Below the pieces are notes generated by a model. That model ran no database searches. It was given only the letters and a program-made list of their open reading frames with translations, and was not told where the DNA came from. A DNA stretch of 64,000 nt from Excoecaria cochinchinensis (taxonomy: Eukaryota > Streptophyta > Magnoliopsida > Malpighiales > Euphorbiaceae): NCBI GenBank assembly GCA_947683425.1, contig CANTUQ010000043.1:8441501-8505500 (forward strand), written 5' to 3'. A program made the position numbers and the translations under genes. Each line of letters starts with the position of its first letter. Positions within the stretch are counted from its first letter, which is position 1. This document shows positions 23,556 through 32,997 of the stretch, piece after piece.

Positions 23556-24653
23556 CTCAGGTGCTTGAATGAAAAAGAAGCCCGCAAAGTGATGGGGGAA
23601 ACCGATGCAGGCGTCTGTGGGGCTCACATGAACGGCTTGACCTTAGCTAAGAAGATCATGAGACAAGGCTTCTATTGGTTTACGATAGACAATGACTGCT
23701 CGAAATATGTTAAGCAATGCCAGTTATGCCAACAATACGTAGACTTGAGACACCTGCCAGTATCAGAGCTACATAACCTGACATCACCTTGGCCTTTCGC
23801 TGCTTGGGGGATAGATATCATTGGAGAGATTCGCCCTATGGCGTCCAATGGGCACAGGTACATCATAGTCGCAATTGACTATTTTACCAAATGGGTAGAG
23901 GCGGAATCCTTCAAAAAGATTGACGCAAGGGATATGGCCAAGTTCATAGAGAGGAATCTGATCTGCAGATATGGTCTCCCTCATCACGTAGTGTCTGATA
24001 ATGGGGTGCAGTTCATGGGGGAAACCAGGAAGCTCCTCGAGAAGTATGGTGTCGAGCATCATAAATCCTCTCCCTACCGACCACAAGCGAATGGAGTAGT
24101 AGAGGCCGCTAATAAAAATATGAAGAAGATCCTGTCCAAGATGGTCCAAACCTACAAAGACTGGGTTGAAAAGTTACCCTTTGCCCTGTGGGGATATAAA
24201 ACAACGGTAAGGACATCTACAGGCGCTACACCATTTTCCCTGGTATACGGAACGGAAGTAGTATTGCCAGTTGAGATAGAGCTCAAATCACTGAGGGTGG
24301 TCATGGAAGCCCAAGTTCCGGAGGCCGAATGGGCGCGGCAGAGGCTACAGCACTTGAACCTATTAGACGAGAGTAGGCTGAAAGCTTATTATCATAACCA
24401 GATTTACCAGAAGAGATTGGCAAGGACTTTCGAAAAGAAGGTGAGAAAGCATCTGCTGAAAGAAGGGGACTTGGTGTTTAAGCAGATGAGGCCAGGCATA
24501 CCAGATATTAGAGGGAAATTCAGACCAACCTGGGAGGGGCCGTATATCCTTAAAAAGCTGCTGTCCAAAGGAGCCGCAATCTTGTCGGATAGTGATGGGA
24601 ACGAATTCAAAGAACCAATCAACGTCGACAGACTCAAAAGGTTCCATGGCTAA
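23556..24653 (+). pseudogene. pol: Integrase of the inner Tat element
   Basis: Separated from the RNase H part only by the TAG at 23553. Numbering from the Met at 23565: the zinc module has H21, C52 and C55, but the first zinc ligand is Asp14 (GETDAGVCG), where both sister copies have His. The catalytic triad is D84 (WGIDIIG), D145 (VSDNGVQF) and E180 (GVVEAANK). The C-terminus carries the WEGPY motif and ends DRLKRFHG, then TAA... is absent and TAG-type termination follows at 24651. The fold looks complete, but the zinc ligand change and the upstream stop suggest it is inactive. Confidence 0.92.
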
Positions 24654-25043
24654 AGACCAAAATAAAAAGAAGAGAATAAAATGCCCTGCAAGTCGAAAAC
24701 TGAAAAAAAGGCGGCCGTGCTAAAATTGGGCGCCTCGACAGGGTGAAAACCGAAAAAAAGGCATCCTGTGCAAAAATTAGAGGCATGAGAGAAAATGTCC
24801 GATCGTGAAAACCCGAGAGGGCCGATTGGTAACAGGAGTTGATGCTATTAAAATTCGATTTCATGTATTAACATCGCGTAAGCGGCTGAGTAAATGTCAA
24901 AACTGATCATGTATGTTGAAATTATATGAAAATGTACACAAATTCGTGAAATAGAATGAATATTATTCTTTTCATTTTTGTCATTTCCTAGTTCTGCATT
25001 AAAAAGAGATATAGCACCAAAAGAAATACATATGTAAGCAAAG
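24654..25043 (+). other. Spacer between pol and the antisense gene
   Basis: About 390 bp with two imperfect copies of an approximately 60-bp unit containing GAAAACCGAAAAAAAGGC (24700-24780). The same spacer, inverted, follows pol in the outer (11540-11866) and third (49153-49535) elements, so it belongs to the family. No gene seen. Confidence 0.6.
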
Positions 25044-26414
25044 CTAAGTCCTGCTGCTGCTCTCGCCGACCAGATGCTTGAGCCCTCTAGTCTTGTTATC
25101 AGATGCTGGACTAAGGATCCACTTCTTGTACTCGTTGGTCGAAGACACAGAATGATTGCCAAACCTCGGGATAACAGTCTTCACTGGTAGTTTGCCCCAC
25201 AGCTCATGATACCGAGAAGCAAATGCAACCGAGAGAGCTCCTCCCCGGAAAGATAAGGGAACCCTCACTACATCCTGGGTCATCCCGAGCTGACGCGTAC
25301 ATCGAGAGGTGATGCAGAAGGTGGCTGGACGGAGCCCATAGAGGGGAACACACCCCGATGGCCCATCAGTGACCACGTGAAATAGTGGGAGCCCGGCAGA
25401 TGTGAAACTGATGTCATCATCTGACAGCTCGCCAAATCTGGTAATGCCTTCACTAGTAGTGGCACACCCATGTAGTCGTCGACGCGGAAGGAAGTGATTC
25501 GGCGAGTACTATGGGGTAACTCGAGGAGGTGGCTCAGACAACATTCTCAGTTTCTCTTGCAGCCAGATCTGAAAAAAAGGAAAAAATAAGAAAGAAAATG
25601 AAAACAAATAAAAAAAAATAAAAAAAAAAAGAAGAAGAAAAGAAAAAAAAGCCGCTGGAGTAAGTAGGGTTTACTTCAGGCAAAAATAAGGCACAGGGTT
25701 GTGTGAAAATCCGAAAGGACGCACTTCCCGCTAAGAAAAGCTAGTGTGAAAATCCATAAGGGACACACTACCTTTAAAATAATGACGTACCTGGAGCAAT
25801 AAGGGGCTGCCGGTAAAGGTTGTAGTGGATCCAGAGCTCACAGCGTCCAAGCCCAAAATGGTTTCAGCCAGAATGAGCGGTAAGGGTAATAATCCCAGAT
25901 GAAAGTCGCTCAGGACTCCGAACAGGCGAGGATCACCTGTCAAACCCCCTAGAACAACGGTGAGGAAGTTCACCATGCAAAACAAGAATATGATGCTTAC
26001 CCGGTAGGTAGGGATGTTAGTGAACTGATCCAGAGCCTCGATCAATGGCCCCAGAGCAAAGAAAGAGCTCGGAGGAATCAGCTGGACGGCCTAAGAAGAA
26101 GGTATGCCAAGAGCCATAGCTATGTCCCTGGTCTGGAATAGGCTGCAGCGGGGGACGCAAGGCAGAGCGCTAGGAGGGAACCAGGCTCCAAGAATGGTAG
26201 CTAACTCTTCAGGCAAAGGGCACAGTTCCTGGTAGGTGAACCGGAAGACGTGAAACCGGGGGTTCCAGAAGTGGGTCACTGCCAGAAGGAGGTTCTGATC
26301 AACTTTCACCCAGCACAGGTATTTCAGCCCAAACAGAGAAGAAAGGGCACCTTCTTCCCAAGTGTGTTTGTCATCTAAGATACGGTGCATCCTTTGGGCT
26401 AGAGAAGAAGACAT
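25044..26414 (-). pseudogene. Spliced antisense accessory gene, DUF7745/plant-mobile-domain-like
   Basis: Exon 1 is 26414-25791 (208 codons, ATG at 26414). Exon 2 is 25568-25044 (174 codons plus stop). Both read in one frame across a phase-0 intron, giving about 382 residues. Exon 1 contains FWNPRFHVFRFTYQELCPLP, the look of the DUF7745 family found in plant transposon-linked proteins, and a hydrophobic stretch (YRVSIIFLFCMVNFLTVV). Two in-frame TAG codons break it (26091-26093 and 25509-25511). Exon 2 is shared with the third Tat element at 48788-49152. A TATA box lies about 70 bp upstream of the ATG. The function is unknown and the family name is tentative. Confidence 0.65.
25569..25790 (-). 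other. Predicted intron of the antisense gene
   Basis: On the minus strand the donor is CCAG then GTACGT (25790 down). The acceptor is a long pyrimidine tract ending TTTTTTTCAG (to 25569). Length is 222 nt and it keeps the frame. The plus-strand A/G-rich run at 25560-25660 is the mirror image of this pyrimidine tract. It also holds two copies of a TTTTCACAC-containing unit of about 50 bp. Confidence 0.6.
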
Positions 26415-26700
26415 GCTAAGAAAGATGAAAGGCCCAAGATGTTGGAAAATGAAGAGACATAGGAGGAGCAGAAATTTTGTAAGAATTTATAGGGAAGTGT
26501 CACCGACGGCCTACCCGCCTCTCCTAAGAGACGGCCTGCCCGTCGGTAGAGATCCACCTGGCAGACGCATACGTTAGCATTGCATTCCATCATGCGCATT
26601 AACTCGCATTTATTGAGTGACAGACGGCGAGCCCGTCGGTCGCTCCTACAGATGCCCTGCCCATCGGTCACGAAATTCTATATAAGGGCGAGTGACAGAC
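26415..26700. promoter_or_regulatory. Bidirectional promoter between the two accessory genes
   Basis: Two TATA boxes point away from each other: TATAAAT on the minus strand (26485-26491) and TATATAAG on the plus strand (26679-26686). Each is preceded at 10 bp by a motif also seen at the LTR promoter: ACCGAC at 26502-26507 for the antisense gene, ATCGGT at 26663-26668 for the sense gene. Further GACGGCC and GCCCGTCGG motifs fill the space between. The antisense ATG follows its TATA box by about 70 bp. Confidence 0.68.
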
Positions 26701-27586
26701 GGTGCAGCGCCTGCTGTCCCTTTCATTTCCTCTCTCAAACGGTTTTTTTTTGCGTTTTTTTAGTGTTTTTCAAGCATTTCTTCTTCTTCTTTCGCGATTT
26801 CTTCATATTTTCGCATTCTCTACTCATCGGGTGCTTGGATATTTATATTTCTTCAGTTTCTACACTTCTCGCGACTACAAGTAAGTAAATAACTACTTTT
26901 TTTTGAATTTTATTCAATTTATTTCTTCATTTCTTCTTCCTTTAACCTTAGAAACGGTTAGGATGCTTTAGATGACTTAAAAATTTAGGGAGGATGCTAC
27001 CCATTTTCTTAGTGCAATTAAATCTGAACCTTTGCATGATCACATAGAAATAGAATTTTTCTATAATTTTGTTGCTTTAGAAATAGACTTTTTGGCGCAT
27101 TATTCTGTGTATATATTGATTTTGAGGCCTGAGGCCATTTTTTTTGTGTTGTTGGGGGCACACTCTTGTCGGGGTGCGTCCCATTTACATGCATATATTG
27201 TTGTTGAGGCCTGAGGCCTAGTTTGATGCCTTTTTATCCAGGAGGTTGGGCATACCCTTGCCGGGTGCTGCCCAAATTTTTATTATTTTTTCTAAAATTG
27301 AATATTTTTGTGTATAATGCATGCCTTAGGTCCTAGAAAGCCCATTTTTATTCGCTTTAAATTATTTCCATGCTAATTGCATGTTGCTTTTGTTGTGATA
27401 TATGCGGGGCATGTTGGGCAACTTCCTTTGACAGGACGTTCGCCCTTTTCATTTGTTATCAGTTTTCTATCTCGTTTTCGGGCCGCCATTGCCCTGGTGA
27501 GGCCTAAATGGGCCCTCACCTTGAAAATAAGTCTAATAATATTTATTTTGTCAAATTTTCGCTGTCTAATTTTTTCTCCTTTGCAG
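26701..27586 (+). other. Leader exon and intron of the sense accessory gene
   Basis: After the TATA box at 26679 a short leader runs to 26880. A strong donor GTAAGTAAAT begins at 26881 and an acceptor TTTTCTCCTTTGCAG ends at 27586, one base before the ATG at 27588. The 706-nt intron contains an imperfect duplication of about 80 bp around GAGGCCTGAGGCC (27120-27285). No frame in this stretch looks coding. Confidence 0.6.
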
Positions 27587-27587
27587 G

Positions 27588-29480
27588 ATGCCTCCCAGAT
27601 GCAGAGCACCGCAGGCCCAGCCCGAGGTCGTAGTTCCGGGTTGGATGGATGCTGAGTCAGCTCAGAGGTATAGAGCGTTGGCTCAAGTAGAGCTTCGGGC
27701 CAGCCGTTTCGTATCCCGGCCGTTCCTAGAGGCCCTCGGGATGGCCCTAGAGTTTGATTTGCTTGTCGAGGGTGCTGGGTTGACAAAGTTCCTTGCCCCC
27801 TCCTTCCAGACTTTTCCAGAGGCTACTCGCCAGGTCCTAGCCACTATCCGCTATGCCGGTTTTTAGAGTTCAGGTACCGAGCCAGGGGTGGTCCAGTTTT
27901 GGTTCGACGGCGACCATTACAGTATTACCAAGCAGAGATTCGCTCAGCCCATGGGGCTCCCTACGGAGGAGGGGGTCGAGATCCCACGGCGAGCTGTGAG
28001 ACGCGCCCATTGGGCGACCATTGCCCTACCGGGAGTGCTGTATGATCATGATACAACGAAGAGCACCGTACTGGTGTCTCAAGCACTCCGGTATTTGCAC
28101 AGAGTGCTATCCCGTTCGTACCTTGGTCGAGCTGGTAATCCAGGGTCGCTTAATGCGGCCGAGATCTGGAGCCTCTGGGCTATGGTGGCAGGCCAGCGTC
28201 TCAACATTAGCCATGAGATCTTGGCCAACTTGACCTGAGTCGGCAGAGGATTGACACCGGTGGTGATAGTGGGAGGAGTTATCACCCGGTTGCTTTTGAG
28301 GTTGGGAGTTGCCCCTGACAGGTTGAGAGCACCCTTGGAGGAGGGGATCCATGTGGATGCCGCAACGGCAGTGCAGATGGGGATGATCTCCTCGATATCA
28401 GGGCAGGCAGAGGCCTACAGGGTGCTGACCATTCACGAGACCCGGCGGCTGTTCTCACTCCCACCCTTGGGTCAAGATCTAGACCACCCGGAGCACCCAG
28501 AGGAGCAGCCTCCACAGCCAGAGCTCCAGCCTCAGCCCGAGCCTCAGCCAAAGCATCAGCCTCCACACTCAGAGCCAGAGCCCCAGCCTCCTTAGCCTCC
28601 TCAGCCTCAGACTGTGCAACCGCCACAGTAGCAGCAGCAGCCTAGGACCCCGTCGGATTTCGACATGGAGTTCATGATGGATGAGCTCTTTGCCGCCTCA
28701 CCAGCATCCCAAGCACCGACTCCTGTCCCATCGCCGAGTGTCAGGGTGCAGAGGACTACCCACGGGCCCCCCGAGAGGTATCGTCCGTATTCTCGAGGCC
28801 ACCTAGGGGCATCTACCTCCGCAGCACCGCAGCCAGAGCCACCACAGCAGCAGCCAGCACAGCCTGACTTCTCTCAGCTCCTCACTTCCATGTCCACAGC
28901 CTTAGAGTGATGACAGGATGAGAGGGACAGAGCAATTCACGAGAGGTTGGACCGCCAGCAGGCTGCTATTCAGGAGCAGTCCCAGTCGGTGGAGCGTTTA
29001 GTTCAGGAACAGGCCGGCTGCATCGAACATACGACACGGGAGTAGGCTTTGATCATGGATGCTTTCAGGGATGAGCAGGCTCGGGTCATAGACGTCTTCA
29101 GAGGTGAGCAGGCGAGGCTGATCGAGCAGGTTGCCCAGGGGCAGAGGGAGCTTAGGCAGTAGCTCGCTCATGATTTGAGGACATCAAAGGACCAGGCGTC
29201 TCAGAGGGTTGACATGACCCTACAGATGATCGATGAGTCGCTCGACTCTCTGAGATCCCGCGTCCAGGCGATAGACGGGATCCTCCCACCCTTGTCTCAG
29301 ACCATGAGGGAGTTCAGGGAGCAGGCAGAGTAGCGCCTAGAGCACATAAAGAGGGCCGCCAGTGAGTAGACCACTCAGTTGAGCCAAGCGTTCAAGAAGT
29401 TGGGAGGCACAGTGTCAGAGACGTTGGAGTTCATGAGGACTTGCACCAAGCCTTTCTTGGATGGCCATGCTAAGATCTGA
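27588..29480 (+). pseudogene. Sense accessory gene, Athila ORF1-like, with ten internal stops
   Basis: One frame runs from ATG 27588 to TGA 29478-29480 (630 codons) with no frameshift. The N-terminal part (FVSRPFLEALGM..., VQFWFDGDHYSITKQRFAQP) has the look of the ATHILA ORF-1/gag-like family. The middle is Pro/Gln/Glu-rich (28470-28640), then a Ser/Pro-rich stretch, then a probable coiled coil rich in Gln, Glu and Arg (28905-29460). Stops: TAG at 27864, 28593, 28629, 29043, 29160, 29331 and 29367; TGA at 28236, 28908 and 28911. It lies head to head with the antisense gene. The family call is tentative; it might be an RNA-binding Gag-like helper. Confidence 0.62.
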
Positions 29481-30124
29481 TTCAGGCGAACCCACGATGC
29501 AGAGACAGGACCCTCCATGGCTCAGCCACCACCTCCGGCATGGCCAGCTCCGCCTCCACCTCCGCCAGGGACAATGCATATATCGGATGATGAGGACCCC
29601 AATGAGCCCTCTGACTACACACCCCTATGACATTCAGGGAGTCATATTTTTTGTACATTTATGCTTTGTATATACATTGTACAAAATAGTTTTTTCTAGT
29701 GGAAAACTTTTGTTTCCAAGATTTATGCATTTATTCAGTTATTTATGATTCATTCATATAGCAGATGAATATATGCCTTCACATTCACTCATATTCCAAA
29801 ACAAGGAAAACAAAAATGATAAATAACAACTCAATAAGAAAGAATATAAATGAAACATGGCATAGCAAATAAAGCAAGATCATGCCATCAATAGACAGGT
29901 CAAAAGATGACCACTCAAACATGAACTAACAAAACCATTTATCACATAGGTACAGAGAAACGCCGATCCGAACACAGGCATCGATTAGCAATCCGAACAA
30001 GGGCGCCTAAGATTCTTTTTTGGAACGAGGAACCCGGCGAGGTCTCCTCCTCTTCACACCGGGTTTATAGCCAGAAAGCGCTACGTCTCTTCAACACTGC
30101 GCAAGCCGAAATGAGGCCAGTAGA
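29481..30124 (+). other. Non-coding region after the sense accessory gene
   Basis: A proline-rich tail in a second frame (29500-29630) overlaps the gene's end and is probably spurious. From about 29640 the sequence is AT-rich and likely 3' untranslated. I see no gene here. Confidence 0.5.
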
Positions 30125-30740
30125 AATCGAAGCTGCAGTTAGAGAAACACTGCTCTTCACCAGATCGAGATCGTGGCTAGAGAGTGCTACATCTCACAGT
30201 TCGCACGGCAGCCAGAGAGTGCTACGCACCTTGCAGATCGGATGGGGGTTAGCAAGGGAACTTCAGATCAAAGCTGCAGTTAGAGAAACACTGCTCTTCA
30301 CTAGATCGAGATCGTGGTCAGAGAGTGCTACATCTCACAGTTCGCGCGACAGCCAGAGAGTGCTACGCACCTTGCAAATCGGATGGGGGTTAGCAAGGGA
30401 ACTTCAGATCGAAGCTGCAGTTAGAGAAACACTGCTCTTCACCAGATCGAGATCGTGGCTAGAGAGTGCTACATCTCACAGTTCGCGCGGCAGCCAGAGA
30501 GTGCTACGCACCTTGTAGATCGGATGGGGGTTAGCAAGGGAACTTCATATCGAAGGTGCAGTTAGAGAAACACTGCTCTTCACCAGATCGAGATCGTGGC
30601 CAGAGAGTGCTACATCTCATAGTTCGCACGGCAGCCAGAAAGTGCTACGCACCTTGCAGATCGGATGGGGGTTAGCAAGGGAACTTCAGATCGAAGCTGT
30701 GGTTGAAGAAACACCGTACTTCCTATCGAGTTCATAGTCA
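30125..30740 (+). repeat. Tandem array of 141-bp units before the 3' LTR
   Basis: Units begin near 30125, 30267, 30408 and 30549, each with ATCGAAGCTGCAGTTAGAG or a close variant; a decayed fifth starts near 30690. The unit is 141 bp, a multiple of three, so one frame stays open across about three units (30111-30518), but it has no convincing start context. It occupies the same place as the 65-bp array of the outer element, with unrelated sequence. Confidence 0.88.
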
Positions 30741-30950
30741 GAGGATGCTACGTCTCACCAACGCCTACAGGTCAAGACGAGACCGATAGGGGTATCTTCA
30801 CATCGCCGAACAAACCGAGATGAGGTCTACCCGGCAAGAGGTACAGAAGGTAAGAACCGTCATAGGTACGCCTTCTTTCTTTCTGTCCTTTCTCTGAGTT
30901 TTGGCTTATCTAGGCTCTTGTGCACTAGTTTCCCCAAAACTGGGGGCAAC
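30741..30950 (+). other. Pre-LTR region and polypurine tract of the inner element
   Basis: Short non-coding stretch ending in CCCCAAAACTGGGGGCAAC (30932-30950), directly before the 3' LTR. The same GGGGGCAAC end is found in the outer element. Confidence 0.75.
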
Positions 30951-32992
30951 TGTATGCACCATGTCCCGGAGCGGTCCGGATCAGAGGTTACCCTATGATG
31001 AAATCAGTATCCGAGCCTATATAAATGGTTCGGCTTTGGAGGTTCTGGTCCCGCGATCCACGAGGAGTGAGTCTTTTTTACATTTTCGTAGGCAGAGGGG
31101 AAAAAATAGGGGATTTTCGAGTCAAAAAGTTAAATTCTTCCTCCACAGACGGCCAGCCCGTCGCTTAGGGTCACAGACGGCCTATGGTATTTCTGACGCC
31201 CGTCAAAAAATCACCGCCCCTGTCAGAGCGCCGCCTGATTTCCTGGAGCACGCAACATTTTCGACGCCCGTCGGTGGATGTGGCAGGGCCGTCGGACGAA
31301 TCCTTGTGTCAGAAGGATTCTTCCGATGCCCGCCTCCATACACCGACGCCCGTCGGTCGTGTCTGGCTTATAAAAGCTCCAAATTTTTACTGGAAAAGGG
31401 GTTCCAAAAATTTTTAAGGGAAACTCTGCCCAAATTTAAGCATATTTTCTCTCTCTTCCAGCAAACACATTTCATAAGGAAATCTCTTTTAAAGGAGGAT
31501 CAAATCAATCAAAAGGAACTAAAAACTAATTAGTTTTCTTTAGATTTCTATTCCAAAGTCAATCTTTTGAGGGGTTAAAGAGGAAATAGTCCATTTTTCC
31601 TGTCTTTGATCCTTCATCTTTGCTTCTCGTGGAACGCGCGGGGCTCTAGTCAACACAAGAATCTCACCCAAAGCAATTATCTGAGGGTAAATATTCTGGA
31701 TTCCTTCTCCATATCATTTAATATTTATTCCTTATTTTGTTGATTCTTTCAATTTTGTCATTATTCTTCTTTATTTTAACTCTCTTTATCTCATCTTGTG
31801 TTAAAAACCCTTTTTTTGACTTTTAAAAAGAGTCCTTTTTACTATTTTTTTCGGAGACAGTGGTGACCGACGGGTCATCTTCTTTACCGACGCCCGTCGG
31901 TCACCCCACTCACAGACGATCTTTCACTTGAGTGAGCGACGGACCTGTCCAAATTTGACAGACGCCCGTCGGTCACCTAAGAAAGGCCGTCGCTGGGTTC
32001 TGTCTCCACATCTTCAAATCCTTTCTATCTCTTTCAAGTCCTTTTGACTTTATTTATGCTGATTCTGTTTATATTGACATCCTTTAACTTTATGTGAGCA
32101 ATGTATTGATTTCCCGGGACCATCCTGAGCTTGAGGGGTTATCTACCATATTCAGAGGATTTCGTCTGATTTAGTTTCCTAACCTTCTTGATTTTTTCTT
32201 TCATTTGTTATTCATTGACTGTCTTATGTACATGGATGTACTCTTTTTTATATATCTCATTAAGTGTAAAAATGGATCAATGGTTTATACTCAATAAAAA
32301 ACGAGGTTTGTATAAATGCAAGGGTCTAATGCCCTATTTTTATCCAATAAAAATCATCATAAATAAAAACATCCAATTTTAATAATGATGCATGCGAGGA
32401 CTAAAGTCCTCAAAATAAGCAATGCCCCGATTTGTGTATGTATCGCACATTTACAAAAAGGAGTTGTATTCCGCTCCTTATATTATTGTAATTTATCGCT
32501 TTTGATATTTACTTGTCCATTTACGGCTTTCCAAATATGGATAAATGTGCCTTCAATTAATGGCATTGTGTGGAGAGAGAGCAAATTAATGATAATTAAA
32601 ATTTGATCATAAAATAATCGAGGTAGAAATAGATGAGAAATCCCGGACCCAGCTCTGGTCTTTAGGCTCAAAGAGGCTAGAGGTCTACCCTCCAAGACAC
32701 CTTTTTGTGCCACGAGACTTTAGCGCTAATCCTAGGCTCCTTAGGGCGAGAGGTTTACCTTCCAAGACCCCTCTGGCTGGCCCAAAATGGATACTAAGCG
32801 CAGTCTTAGGCTCTCCGAGGCGAGAGAAACTTTCCCAATGTCCTATTGGCTGGCGACTCCATAAAACCTCCTTGTTGCCCAACATAGACGCACTTGTGAT
32901 TTATTGCAAGCTATCAACGGACCCATAAATGCCCCGATCGCCCTCGAGCGGGCGGTCCCATGGGCGGCCGCGGGGATCCGACGCGTGTCACA
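30951..32992 (+). repeat. 3' LTR of the inner Tat element
   Basis: It runs TGTATGCACC...GTGTCACA, 2042 bp. The promoter palindrome is at 31342-31357 and TATAAAA at 31369-31375. It differs from the 5' LTR by scattered substitutions, many of them C/T or G/A, and lacks the approximately 18-bp segment between GGCCAGCCCGTC repeats. The plus-strand frame near 30901-31533 reads across the polypurine tract into U3 and is not a gene. Confidence 0.93.
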
Positions 32993-32997
32993 CAACT

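Larger units (their letters stand above)
15406..32992 (+). mobile_element. Inner complete Tat-lineage element carrying two accessory genes
   Basis: LTRs at 15406-17470 and 30951-32992, a primer site at 17472, a polypurine tract ending at 30950, and a target duplication CAACT (15401-15405 and 32993-32997). Length is about 17.6 kb. It landed between gag and protease of the outer element. Order: leader, gag, protease, RT, RNase H, second RNase H, integrase, an antisense accessory gene, a two-way promoter, a sense accessory gene, a 141-bp tandem array, 3' LTR. Extra ORFs in both orientations between pol and the 3' LTR are documented for Tat elements. The two RNase H domains also fit Tat. Confidence 0.95.

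Noticed and set aside
20173..24653. Endogenous pararetrovirus origin for the RT region
   Set aside because: LTRs, target duplications, an integrase and Tat-type domain order are present, and no movement or caulimovirid coat protein is seen.
26580..26888. 102-residue plus-strand frame over the accessory promoter and leader
   Set aside because: It crosses the TATA box and leader and is rich in Phe/Leu from T-rich DNA, with no support as a protein.
30111..30518. 135-residue frame over the 141-bp array, considered as a repeat protein
   Set aside because: No start context or domain, and stops fall in the fourth unit. I list it as a repeat.
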